Origin: CAVHIG01 sp963636105
GTDB taxonomy: Bacteria; Bacillota; Clostridia; Peptostreptococcales; Anaerovoracaceae
NCBI GenBank assembly: GCA_963636105.1
Contig: CAVHIG010000011.1
Span: 1 to 39,906, forward strand
Direction of reading: 5' to 3'
DNA: 39,906 nt
Within the stretch, counting starts at the first letter, position 1, and each line of letters starts with the position of its first letter. Positions 1 to 7,260 of the stretch are shown here, one piece after another. A model generated the notes under the pieces. The model did no database searches. It saw only the letters and a program-made list of their open reading frames with translations, and had not been told where the DNA came from. The position numbers and the translations under genes are program-made.

Positions 1-25
1 GTGTAAGTCGATTCGGTCCCGAGGG

Positions 26-71
26 TAGGTGTAGGCCGAGCCTCCAAAGACAGCTGTAGCCCCAAAGCTTC
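26..71. repeat. Dispersed intergenic repeat, copy 1 (two modules)
   Basis: Two modules lie side by side upstream of the first gene. Positions 26-44 (TAGGTGTAGGCCGAGCCTC) recur exactly at 5966-5984, upstream of hcp. Positions 44-71 recur inverted at 21095-21122 with one mismatch. The following stretch (AATTTGATAAAGTATAC) resembles sequence after the copy at 23222. All copies are intergenic, so this is a small dispersed element and not coding sequence. Confidence 0.7.
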
Positions 72-147
72 AAGGTCTTGTGAATTTGATAAAGTATACA
101 ATATTGCAGCTATACAGAAACATAAGAGAGAAAGAGGTTGATTAAAA

Positions 148-1245
148 ATGAGTTTCAAAATTGCGAGCTATGTCGCACCGGATTTTACTGAGGAAAGATT
201 TGTAAAGGCGCCAGACGCTACCCTCGTACTCGCGCCCCACGCAAAGGCAGCCCCTCGCGGTTTCCACGCCACCTCAATATACCCGGAATACTTCAAAATA
301 GGCGGAAAGTGGCATCTCGCAGAAGACAGCAGAATGGACGCCGTGCCGGTCTGGGACGGCAAAAAGATTCGTGTTGTAGAATTTAGAAATATACAAGAAG
401 GCGACCTTGTAGTAGTAGGCAGGAGCGAGGATGCGTCTGAAGGCATCTACGTGCACGATAATTGCTGGACGCGCGTAGAAGACGAAAACGCAAAGAACAC
501 CTTTGCCTTCCGCCAGAGCAGAAGCAGAGAGACTTCGTTTACTTACGACTACGAGAATCTGATCGAGCTTTTGAAATTTGAGAAGGCAAACAACGGTTAT
601 GTCGTATGGGTGCTCGGACCTGCGTGCAGCTTTGACGTGGAGGCGCGCCGCGTGATGGGCGAGCTCATCGCAAGAGGCTATTGTCAGGCTCTTCTTGCCG
701 GAAACGCTCTGGCGACTCACGACCTTGAGGCTGCCTACCTGGGGACAGCGCTCGGCTGCGATATCAAGAATCAGCGCTTGCACCAGATGGGACATTACAA
801 TCACCTGGAGACTATCAATGCCATCAATACCTACGGCTCCATACCAAGCTTTATCGAAGGCGAGGGCATAGACAATGGCATCATATATAACTGCGTAAAG
901 CACAAGGTGCCTTTCGTGCTCAACGGCTCCATTCGCGACGACGGGCCGCTCCCTGAAGTATTTGAGCATACCTATGTGGGTCAGGATACGATTCGCTCCC
1001 ATGTACGCAAGGCCACTACCGTAATAGGAATGGCTACGGTGCTGCATACCATCGCCACGGGAAATATGACTCCGACCTACCGCGTGCTCTCAGACGGCAC
1101 CATAAGACCGGTCTACTTCTACATGGTGGACACATCGGAATTCGCGGCAAACAAGCTCGGCGACCGCGGCAGCCTGTCCGCAAAGGGCATAGTGACAAAT
1201 GTGCAGGATTTCATGAGAAATATCGCTTACGGGCTCGGAATATAA
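148..1245 (+). CDS. TIGR00300-family protein, probable ornithine cyclodeaminase-type enzyme (LOR/SDH domain)
   Basis: The 365-residue protein matches the family defined by the LOR/SDH conserved region followed by a nucleotide-binding domain. Recognisable blocks are GHYNHLETINAI, VPFVLNGSIRDDGPLP and HTIATGNMTPT in the C-terminal half. Archaeal and cyanobacterial relatives (for example the C-terminal domain of AgrE/ArgZ) are NAD-dependent ornithine cyclodeaminases that turn ornithine into proline and ammonia, but not every member has been tested. In an amino-acid fermenter this could feed proline reduction. That role is inference. The start at 148 follows a purine-rich AAAGAGG site. The gene stands alone, bounded by a repeat and a terminator at 1277. 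It is somewhat shorter than typical members of about 400 residues. Confidence 0.7.
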   Translation: MSFKIASYVAPDFTEERFVKAPDATLVLAPHAKAAPRGFHATSIYPEYFKIGGKWHLAEDSRMDAVPVWDGKKIRVVEFRNIQEGDLVVVGRSEDASEGIYVHDNCWTRVEDENAKNTFAFRQSRSRETSFTYDYENLIELLKFEKANNGYVVWVLGPACSFDVEARRVMGELIARGYCQALLAGNALATHDLEAAYLGTALGCDIKNQRLHQMGHYNHLETINAINTYGSIPSFIEGEGIDNGIIYNCVKHKVPFVLNGSIRDDGPLPEVFEHTYVGQDTIRSHVRKATTVIGMATVLHTIATGNMTPTYRVLSDGTIRPVYFYMVDTSEFAANKLGDRGSLSAKGIVTNVQDFMRNIAYGLGI

Positions 1246-1276
1246 CATTTATGACACAAGCTCGAAATATAAAAAC

Positions 1277-1301
1277 AGGGTCTTCGTTCTCCGAAGGCCC
1301 T
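1277..1301. terminator. Bidirectional terminator hairpin between convergent genes
   Basis: AGGGTCTTCG (1277-1286) pairs with CGAAGGCCCT (1292-1301), with one G-U type pair and a five-base loop. A T-rich tract follows on each strand. It sits between the convergent genes ending at 1245 (plus) and 1310 (minus) and can serve both. Confidence 0.8.
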
Positions 1302-1309
1302 ATAATTTT

Positions 1310-2533
1310 CTAAAAATCATCATCGTCGCCGTCATCCCTGATCACTTCCAGGAACTCCTCAAAGTCCGAAAAATCACTTTGTATAAATTCATAGACCACC
1401 GGCTCCAGGAATTCGTATTTCCCCACAGGAAGGAGAAATTGCGCAAATGGGCTGGCATGCAGCAGATTTTCCATTTCCTCCAAGCCGTCAAGCGCGTAGG
1501 AGGAGAGCAGCAGCTGCCCGTAATCCGAGAGGAAGAAAAGCCCCAAAACATCTTCGTTCAAACGATAGATCCTTTGCTGAACGTGATCGTTGCTCCTCTT
1601 ATAGACGAGAAAAAGGTCGCCGTTCTCATACGAAGAAGTCACGGGAGCATTTGTAATTCCAGACAAAAATCCCCATATAAGCTCCGTAGCTCCCGGCACA
1701 TCATTTATGTCAAAGAGAGTGACATACTCATGATTGCTCAGGGACATAGCGGCCTCAGAGTCGCTTATTTTTTTGTGGAAACGGCGTCGGTACCCGGTGA
1801 TCTCAAAGTCCTCGCTGACGGTGATTTCAGTGAGCGCAAGCCTGTATTCATCCTCGAATTGCAGGATGGACTGGCTCATGAAATATGTGTTGCCATCCTT
1901 TCGAATCGTATCTATCGTATTCTTGCTCAGGGTAGCCGCGGGAAGCTCCGGAAAAAGCTCGAGTTCAAAGGAATTTCCGCTCATCCTGTCTGCCGCCTCA
2001 AAGTCCTTTGCAAAGCAGCGCATCAAAAAATAATTTATGGCATGATAAGGCGAGCAAAGCTTTGGACATTGCTTCTTAAAAAGCGCCTCCTCTTCTTCAG
2101 GAGTCATCTTTATATCTGCCTTGAGCATAGCTTCGTATTCTTCTACGGGCGTCGGAAGCGGCAAAGAAAATTTCTCATTCAGGGCAGCATAGTGCTGAAG
2201 CAGCGCACAAGCCTCCTTCTCAGTGATTGGAATCCTTTTACCGCCGAGGCCTCCGAAAAGACTGCTCTCCAAAAGCATAAAATCATTTTCGTTGTCTCCC
2301 GTAAGCCTCTGATAGTTCTCAAAGCCAAATTCCTCCGCGTCCATATAGAAGAATTGGCGCAGATCCAGCGGCTTCACCTCCCCTGAAATCTCCCAGTGCA
2401 CGCACATGCCTATCACACCCATAAGCCTCGTATCCGTGACATAGGCGTCCTTAAACTGTCTCTCGCCCGTCTTCAAAAGCTCGTCAAGTCCGCCTCTGCA
2501 TAATGTAAAATTTCTCTCTATCTTTTCTGCCAT
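1310..2533 (-). CDS. Hypothetical protein, 407 residues
   Basis: I do not recognise a family. The protein is soluble, with no signal peptide or membrane segment, and is rich in acidic residues. It ends in a strongly acidic tail (IRDDGDDDDF). There are leucine-rich helical stretches and no obvious catalytic motif. The start at 2533 is an ATG, and the reading frame is long with regular codon use. A 335-residue frame on the opposite strand is a shadow. The gene sits between a terminator and the Crp/Fnr gene, 110 bases from the latter, and could be separately transcribed. A role in regulation or stress would be a guess. Confidence 0.6.
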   Translation of the reverse strand: MAEKIERNFTLCRGGLDELLKTGERQFKDAYVTDTRLMGVIGMCVHWEISGEVKPLDLRQFFYMDAEEFGFENYQRLTGDNENDFMLLESSLFGGLGGKRIPITEKEACALLQHYAALNEKFSLPLPTPVEEYEAMLKADIKMTPEEEEALFKKQCPKLCSPYHAINYFLMRCFAKDFEAADRMSGNSFELELFPELPAATLSKNTIDTIRKDGNTYFMSQSILQFEDEYRLALTEITVSEDFEITGYRRRFHKKISDSEAAMSLSNHEYVTLFDINDVPGATELIWGFLSGITNAPVTSSYENGDLFLVYKRSNDHVQQRIYRLNEDVLGLFFLSDYGQLLLSSYALDGLEEMENLLHASPFAQFLLPVGKYEFLEPVVYEFIQSDFSDFEEFLEVIRDDGDDDDF

Positions 2534-2643
2534 TGTAACCTATGCCCCTTATATGTGAAATGTCGTGTTTTCAGTCTACCATATTTTTGCCCAAATGTGA
2601 ATCTGTAAAATTTTCGCTCAAATACAGGTCTGCAAATCCACAC

Positions 2644-3315
2644 TCAAACCTTGATTTTAAAATGATTCTTATTGAACTCGATAAGGCCTTCCCTGCTCAT
2701 CTTCCCAAGCTCAAGCGAAAGCCCGCTGCGCTCCACCGCAAGATAGTCCGCAAGCTGCTGCCGCGAAAAAGGTATGTCGAATTCATAGCTGCCATGCCGC
2801 TTTGCCTCTGCCGAAAAATATGAAAGGAGCTTTGCCCGCGTGCTGCGCTGCCCCATATGAGTGATTTTCTCATTGAAAGCCAAATTTTTGCCGGCAAGCT
2901 CGCCGAGCAGATTGCGTATTATGGCATTATGATGAGCGCAGGCGGCAGAACACACATTGAGGACGCGCTTTACATCCATTGAAAGTATCGTGACAGGTGT
3001 CTCTGCGGAAACGGCGGCGTTTATGCGCACTCCGGGCGCGCACGCAAAGGCCGAGCCAAAGGTTTGCCCGGGGCCTGCCTTCGAGATGATATTGCGATTT
3101 CCCCAGATATCTTCCTGTATAATGAGGACATTCCCAGAAAGCACAAGGCTGATTGAGTCCACTGTATCTCCTGCTCGAAGCAAAAATGCGTCCTTTGGAT
3201 AGCTAAGTTTTTTTGCGCCCAGGCAATTTAGCATGATGAGTAGCTCTTCGTCGGAGATACCCGCGAAAAGCTGAGAGGTACGTATAATAGGTAAAAAATC
3301 CCGCATGTCCTTCAT
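2644..3315 (-). CDS. Crp/Fnr-family transcription regulator, HcpR-like candidate
   Basis: The 223-residue protein has an N-terminal cyclic-nucleotide-binding-type beta barrel (about 10-125), a long dimer helix, and a C-terminal winged helix (about 185-215, SRQQLADYLAVERSGLSLEL). It lacks the N-terminal cysteine cluster of Fnr. The frame runs open upstream to 3390, but the start is placed at 3315 because AGGAGA lies a proper distance ahead and the extension would translate through a terminator hairpin. The neighbouring hcp gene has a perfect Crp/Fnr-type palindrome (6024-6039), so a role as the NO or redox-responsive activator of hcp, as HcpR does elsewhere, is likely. The effector is unknown. 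Confidence 0.8.
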   Translation of the reverse strand: MKDMRDFLPIIRTSQLFAGISDEELLIMLNCLGAKKLSYPKDAFLLRAGDTVDSISLVLSGNVLIIQEDIWGNRNIISKAGPGQTFGSAFACAPGVRINAAVSAETPVTILSMDVKRVLNVCSAACAHHNAIIRNLLGELAGKNLAFNEKITHMGQRSTRAKLLSYFSAEAKRHGSYEFDIPFSRQQLADYLAVERSGLSLELGKMSREGLIEFNKNHFKIKV

Positions 3316-3351
3316 TCTTAAAAATCTCCTATACAAAATCGAAAGCACCAA

Positions 3352-3387
3352 AAATTTGAGGTTAAAGAGTGCTTTAACCTCAAATTT
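3352..3387 (-). terminator. Hairpin after the XRE gene
   Basis: A perfect 16-base inverted repeat (3352-3367 and 3372-3387) has a four-base loop and is followed on the minus strand by TTTTT. It lies just downstream of the XRE gene and upstream of the Crp/Fnr start. It is most likely a terminator or attenuator between the two genes. The AT-rich stem could also be an operator. Confidence 0.7.
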
Positions 3388-3411
3388 CACCGCTGGAAAG
3401 CTGTAGCCGAG

Positions 3412-3795
3412 CTATTTCTTTTTTGATGTGTTTTTGGCGGTACCTTCTGCTGCATCCTTTGCTATATACTGCTTGAGAGCTTTTACAGTCTCCAAAAGAT
3501 AGAGCTGCTCCGTCTCTGAAAGCTCCTGTGCTATGCGATACAGCTCTGACAAAACCTCCGCGCTTTGAGAAACCTCGCTTGTATCGGACATATCGCCCTT
3601 TCCGCGCAGAAGCCATTCGGCATTTATCTTCAATGTGCGGCATATCGCATTCAGGACAATTGTCTGCGGCTCGGTCTTGTTTTTTTCGAGATTGTATATG
3701 ACGCCTCGAGATACGCCAATGGCCGCGGCGAGTGATTCCTGCGTATAGCCGTTTTTCCTTCGAGCGTAGCGAAGCCTTTCTCCTAAAGTTTTCAT
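3412..3795 (-). CDS. XRE-family regulator (SinR-like layout)
   Basis: The 127-residue protein begins with an XRE helix-turn-helix (about 5-60, including QESLAAAIGVSRGVIYNLEK) and the common INAEWLLRGKG segment. It ends in helices (about 82-113, LSETEQLYLLETVKALKQY) that probably dimerise, then a lysine-rich tail. The frame is open back to 4158, but the ATG at 3795 has a good GAGGTGA site and a promoter directly ahead, so the extension is not used. The divergent small protein at 3994-4146 resembles the C-terminal helices of this regulator. The promoters of both genes carry the same 17-base sequence in opposite orientation, which suggests autoregulation and cross-regulation. Confidence 0.85.
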   Translation of the reverse strand: MKTLGERLRYARRKNGYTQESLAAAIGVSRGVIYNLEKNKTEPQTIVLNAICRTLKINAEWLLRGKGDMSDTSEVSQSAEVLSELYRIAQELSETEQLYLLETVKALKQYIAKDAAEGTAKNTSKKK

Positions 3796-3813
3796 AACTT
3801 TCACCTCTTTTTT

Positions 3814-3842
3814 AGTATAAACTGTCCAGAATTCATTGTCAA
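3814..3842 (-). promoter_or_regulatory. Sigma-A promoter of the XRE gene
   Basis: On the minus strand TTGACA (3842-3837) and TATACT (3819-3814) are separated by 17 bases. The start of transcription would fall only a few bases before the ribosome site at 3801-3807, giving a very short leader. The -35 box lies within a 17-base repeat. Confidence 0.8.
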
Positions 3843-3935
3843 CGCATAAATTCACTCTGGATGTGGCAAGAGAGGATAAAATTATAATTTCATTAAAATG
3901 CACAATAGCTGTTTGTAAATGCGTTGACAATGAAT
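3831..3935. repeat. Mirrored 17-base operator candidates
   Basis: ATTCATTGTCAACGCAT (3831-3847) and its exact reverse complement (3919-3935) each contain the -35 box of one of two divergent promoters. Their centres are 88 bases apart, about eight helical turns. Identity extends beyond the -35 hexamer on both sides, so this is more than promoter consensus. A shared binding site for the XRE protein is the simplest reading. Confidence 0.7.
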
Positions 3936-3952
3936 CAAAGACGTGATATAAT
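3924..3952 (+). promoter_or_regulatory. Near-consensus sigma-A promoter of the small protein gene
   Basis: TTGACA (3924-3929) and TATAAT (3947-3952) are both consensus hexamers with 17-base spacing. Transcription would start near 3959, about 35 bases before the ATG at 3994. This is among the strongest promoters in the window and supports the small ORF as a real gene. Confidence 0.85.
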
Positions 3953-3993
3953 GCGCTTACAAGGCGAAGATTAGTGTGTGAAAGGCGCTGGCA

Positions 3994-4146
3994 ATGAGAA
4001 AAGAAGTCGCAGAAGAAAAAGGAATAATAGAAGAGGTTATTGAAGACGCTGCCAGCTTGTCGCTGGCTCATCAGGAAGCATTGCTCATGCTTGCAAAGGG
4101 CATGCTGCAGGTGCATAAGGACAAAGAGGCAGAATTGACAAATTGA
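3994..4146 (+). CDS. Small 50-residue helical protein, possible antagonist of the XRE regulator
   Basis: The ORF encodes 50 residues starting MRKEVAEEKG. It has an AAAGG ribosome site nine bases ahead, a consensus promoter upstream and a strong terminator at 4205-4242. The sequence is predicted to be helical. Residues from about 11 on align without gaps to the C-terminal helices of the divergent XRE regulator (shared L-S, Q, L-L, K and A-E positions, about 11 of 37 identical by eye). Bacillus SinI, a 57-residue protein, blocks SinR by mimicking its dimer helices. The same arrangement is suggested here but is inference. It could instead be an unrelated small helical protein. Confidence 0.65.
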   Translation: MRKEVAEEKGIIEEVIEDAASLSLAHQEALLMLAKGMLQVHKDKEAELTN

Positions 4147-4204
4147 GCAAAGTCTCAAGATATACCAGGTAACAATTCCCCGACCCGGGATTGTGCATAT
4201 TGCT

Positions 4205-4242
4205 AAAAGGCCGCAGGAAACAACACTTTCCTGCGGCCTTTT
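4205..4242. terminator. Strong bidirectional terminator
   Basis: A perfect 16-base stem (4205-4220 with 4227-4242) around a six-base loop is bounded by A and T runs on both sides. It lies between the convergent small gene (ends 4146, plus) and hcp (ends 4299, minus) and can end both transcripts. Confidence 0.9.
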
Positions 4243-4245
4243 ATT

Positions 4246-4275
4246 AAGGAAGATTTGTGATCGCAGCTGTCAAAG
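4246..4275. repeat. Dispersed intergenic repeat, degenerate copy
   Basis: AAGGAAGATTTG followed by CAGCTGTCAAAG matches the outer and inner parts of one arm of the repeat at 21095-21172 and the copy at the right end of the window. The middle has diverged. Confidence 0.5.
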
Positions 4276-4298
4276 TTACTGTGACGGCAGTTACCTTG

Positions 4299-5897
4299 CT
4301 ACTCTCCCAACATAGCCTTGAGGTCTTCTTCCGGTGTGCTTATAGGCGCGATATTGTAATTCTCTACAAGGTACGCAAGCACATTTGGTGATATAAATGC
4401 CGGAAGTGTAGGTCCGAGACGAATATCCTTGATGCCGAGATAAAGCAGCGTCAAAAGAACACATACTGCCTTTTGCTCGTACCATGAGAGCACCATGGAA
4501 AGCGGCAGATCGTTTACGCCGCAGTCGAAGGCATTTGCAAGTGCCACCGCAATCTGAATTGCGCTGTATGCATCGTTGCACTGACCTACGTCCATAATTC
4601 TCGGAAGTCCGCCGATTGTACCCAGGTCAAGGTCATTGAATCTGAATTTTCCGCAGGCGAGGGTGAGGACTACCGTGTCTGCAGGAGTTTTCTTTACAAA
4701 TTCAGTATAGTAATTGCGTCCCGGCCTTGCGCCATCGCAGCCCGCTACGAGGAAGAAATGCTTGATTGCGCCGGACTTTACAGCCTCTATCACTGTATCT
4801 GCCACGCCGAGCACAGTACCCCTCGCGAAGCCTGTCATTACGCTATTTCCGCCATTTATACCCGTAAATTCCTTATCCTCCGCATAACCACCGAGCTCGA
4901 GCGCCTTTTCTATTACAGGCGTAAAGTCTTTGTCTGCGCCGATGTGTGTGAGTTCCGGATAAGATACAAGTGCCGTTGTAAAGACTCTATCCTTATAGCT
5001 TGCCTTTGGCGGCATGAGGCAGTTTGTGGTAAAGAGTACAGGAGCAGGAATATCTGCAAATTCCTTCTGCTGATTCTGCCATGCTGTGCCGAAATTGCCC
5101 TTGAGGTGAGGATATTTTTTCAATTCAGGATATCCATGTGCCGGAACCATTTCACCATGCGTGTAGATATTTATGCCCTTGCCCTCTGTCTGCTCGAGGA
5201 GGAGCTTGAGGTCATGCAGGTCGTGTCCTGAAATTACGATAAATGGTCCCTTCTCAACAGTGAGCGGCACCGTTACAGGACATGGGTTGCCATAAGACTC
5301 GGTATTTGCCTTGTCGAGGAGCTCCATGCACTTGAGGTTCTTTTCGCCGACTTCCAGCACGATAGGAAGAAGCTCGCCCATTCCCCAGTCTTCGCCGATG
5401 GCAAAGAGAGCCTTCGCGAAGAAGTGATTTACCTCGTCATCTGTGTAGCCCAAAACCGCCGCGTGATGCGCATAGGCAGCCATGCCGCGGATGCCAAAGA
5501 GTATCAGGGACTTCAAACTGCGAATGTCTTCGTTTGCGGTCCAGACATTATTCATATCGTAGTCGTCATTCTGTCCGCAGGAAGACGCGCAGGCAGCACA
5601 GCCTGGCGCAAGGCCTGCTTTTTCCGCATGTACCTTGTCTATAAGCTCACGGAGTGTAACTTCATTGAAGCTTACATTTGTAACTGTTGTAAATAGTCCC
5701 TCTACCATAAGGTTCCAAGTATTTGCTGTACTTACTGTCCCTCCGTTTGTCGCGCGCGCAAGGCCTATAAGCGCGCCTGTCAATTCATCCTGGAGCTTTG
5801 CAACGTCAGCACTCTTGCCGCATACTCCGGCTTTTCCCTCGCAGCCCTTGCAGCCTGCGGTCTGCTCGCATTGAAAGCAAAACATCTTATTTTCCAT
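4299..5897 (-). CDS. hcp: Hydroxylamine reductase / hybrid cluster protein Hcp
   Basis: The 532-residue protein shows the N-terminal Hcp cysteines (C7, C10, C19, C26 in CFQCEQTAGCKGC and VCGK) for the proximal iron-sulfur cluster. The hybrid-cluster ligand regions follow in the C-terminal half: FTTNCLMPP, VAGCDGARPGR, LACGKFRFND and DVGQCNDAYSA. Hcp reduces NO to N2O at low concentration and hydroxylamine in vitro, and acts in the cytoplasm in nitrosative stress defence. Length is normal. The start at 5897 is preceded by GGAGGAGAACGAAA. No hcr reductase gene adjoins, as is common in clostridia. The upstream promoter has a Crp/Fnr-type site at -41.5, which suggests activation by the regulator at 2644-3315. 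Confidence 0.95.
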   Translation of the reverse strand: MENKMFCFQCEQTAGCKGCEGKAGVCGKSADVAKLQDELTGALIGLARATNGGTVSTANTWNLMVEGLFTTVTNVSFNEVTLRELIDKVHAEKAGLAPGCAACASSCGQNDDYDMNNVWTANEDIRSLKSLILFGIRGMAAYAHHAAVLGYTDDEVNHFFAKALFAIGEDWGMGELLPIVLEVGEKNLKCMELLDKANTESYGNPCPVTVPLTVEKGPFIVISGHDLHDLKLLLEQTEGKGINIYTHGEMVPAHGYPELKKYPHLKGNFGTAWQNQQKEFADIPAPVLFTTNCLMPPKASYKDRVFTTALVSYPELTHIGADKDFTPVIEKALELGGYAEDKEFTGINGGNSVMTGFARGTVLGVADTVIEAVKSGAIKHFFLVAGCDGARPGRNYYTEFVKKTPADTVVLTLACGKFRFNDLDLGTIGGLPRIMDVGQCNDAYSAIQIAVALANAFDCGVNDLPLSMVLSWYEQKAVCVLLTLLYLGIKDIRLGPTLPAFISPNVLAYLVENYNIAPISTPEEDLKAMLGE

Positions 5898-5965
5898 TTT
5901 CGTTCTCCTCCTTTATATTTCTATTTCGTTATTTGCTGTAAATTGTATTTTTTAGAATTAGCGGT

Positions 5966-5984
5966 TAGGTGTAGGCCGAGCCTC
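5966..5984. repeat. Dispersed repeat, module found also at 26-44
   Basis: TAGGTGTAGGCCGAGCCTC is identical to positions 26-44. It lies in the presumed 5' leader of hcp, just downstream of the predicted transcription start near 5990. Confidence 0.7.
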
Positions 5985-5996
5985 AAATCTGCCCTC

Positions 5997-6039
5997 ATTA
6001 TAGCGCAAAGGATTCAACCCGTCTGTTGAATATTCAACA
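5997..6039 (-). promoter_or_regulatory. hcp promoter with Crp/Fnr-type palindrome at -41.5
   Basis: On the minus strand TATAAT occupies 6002-5997, so transcription should start near 5990. The perfect 16-base palindrome TGTTGAATATTCAACA spans 6024-6039 and its centre (6031.5) falls at about -41.5, the classical class II activator position for Crp/Fnr proteins. There is no good -35 hexamer, as expected for an activator-dependent promoter. Confidence 0.75.
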
Positions 6040-6088
6040 AACCCACATCGTATGCCAATTAAATTTTCTATTCCAAAAGCCAAATTCC

Positions 6089-7102
6089 TCATACCTCCAC
6101 CCGCGCACCGGCATTCCGAACAGCTATCAAGCGGCGAGGATGCAGATTTGTAAGGATTTCCCTTTTCTTCCGCTCACTCGTATGCAAATATATCTGCGTC
6201 GTGCTTATCGAACTGTGCCCCAGAAATTCCTGGATGTACTTTATATCCACACCCTCCTCCAAAAGCAGCGACGCGAAGGTGTGCCGAAAGACATGCGGCG
6301 TGATTTTCCGCGAAATTCCCGCAAGCCGCACATATTTATTTACGATGTAGCGCACCTGCTGGCACGAGATGGGCCGTCCCTGCTTGCTCAGAAAAATATA
6401 CTTGCTCTCATATCGCAGCTTCCCCGCCGCCTCGAGGTAATTGCCCAGCGCCCGCATCGCAGCCTCGCTTCCGACATAGAGGCGCCGTTCCTTCTGCCCC
6501 TTTCCCATTACGCACAAAATCCTATTCTCTATATCAAAGCTTTCAAAGGTCAGCCCGCAAAGCTCGTGCACCCTAAGCCCCGTCGCAAAAAGCATCTCCA
6601 AAATTGCCACATCCCTCAGATGCATAAAAGTCAGCAGCTCCGCGGAGACCGCTATCGGACTTTCGCCGCTGCACTCATAGGCGGCATTCAAAATTTTCTC
6701 CACCTCCGAAAGCTCCATGGTCCTCGGCAGTCTGCGCTCCTTCCGAAACCTGAGCCGCAGCGCGCGAAACGGACTCTCCCCGACATAGCCCTGCTCCTCC
6801 AAAAATCCGCAAAAACTGCGCAGACAGGCCACCTTTCTCTTCACGGTATTCACCTTCCATTTTGCGCTTTGCTCGCAGATGTATTCCTTTATTTCGGCGG
6901 CATTTATCGCGGAAACTGCGAGGCCTCCCGGCTCATTTTCGCTTTTGCTTTCAGCGAAGGCGCGGAAATCCTTCAAATCATACGCATATACCCGGCACGT
7001 CCGGGCAGAAAGACCCTTTCCGCTCCCGCAATAATCCAAAAATTCCCTCGCCGCCTCTTCCAAACTTTTCACATCTACATTCTTATCCTTATTCTTGTCC
7101 AT
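6089..7102 (-). CDS. Tyrosine recombinase (XerC/XerD-like)
   Basis: The 337-residue protein has an N-terminal SAM-like core-binding domain (about 10-105) and a C-terminal catalytic domain. The catalytic set is visible: Arg in ATGLRVHELCGL, Lys in GKGQKERRLYV, HxxR in HVFRHTFAS, His in LGHSSISTT and the nucleophile Tyr in QIYLH. The frame is open to 7198, but the ATG at 7102 has a GGAG site and is preferred. Family members resolve chromosome dimers or move elements. Without att sites or cargo in view I cannot tell which. It lies alone between hcp and serS, ending in the hcp upstream region. Confidence 0.85.
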   Translation of the reverse strand: MDKNKDKNVDVKSLEEAAREFLDYCGSGKGLSARTCRVYAYDLKDFRAFAESKSENEPGGLAVSAINAAEIKEYICEQSAKWKVNTVKRKVACLRSFCGFLEEQGYVGESPFRALRLRFRKERRLPRTMELSEVEKILNAAYECSGESPIAVSAELLTFMHLRDVAILEMLFATGLRVHELCGLTFESFDIENRILCVMGKGQKERRLYVGSEAAMRALGNYLEAAGKLRYESKYIFLSKQGRPISCQQVRYIVNKYVRLAGISRKITPHVFRHTFASLLLEEGVDIKYIQEFLGHSSISTTQIYLHTSERKKREILTNLHPRRLIAVRNAGARVEV

Positions 7103-7205
7103 ATTCACACTATCTCCATTCCGCCGCCTTGCATCGACCAAACCATCAAGTAAAGCTCTCCTATCCAGAAGGCAAGGAGTGAAGGGAGCTTTTTGCACAA
7201 AAAAA

Positions 7206-7240
7206 CACGGCGGGGATCCGCCATTCAGAAACCCGCCGTG
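7206..7240 (-). terminator. Terminator of the glnA-serS operon
   Basis: CACGGCGGG (7206-7214) pairs with CCCGCCGTG (7232-7240). On the minus strand the stem is followed by seven T residues (7205-7199). It lies directly after serS. Confidence 0.9.
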
Positions 7241-7260
7241 CTTTCCTATTTACAATATCC

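Noticed and set aside
274..1047. 257-residue minus-strand frame
   Set aside because: It is antisense to the TIGR00300 gene and has no domain.
1379..2386. 335-residue plus-strand frame
   Set aside because: It is antisense to the 407-residue gene and has no recognisable domain or ribosome site.
3316..3390. N-terminal extension of the Crp/Fnr protein
   Set aside because: It crosses a 16-base hairpin terminator and has no ribosome site. 3315 is better supported.
3796..4158. N-terminal extension of the XRE gene up to 4158
   Set aside because: It would cover two promoters and run antisense through the small gene. The ATG at 3795 has a good ribosome site.
6026..7153. 375-residue plus-strand frame
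   Set aside because: It is the shadow of the tyrosine recombinase, with a basic, low-complexity composition.
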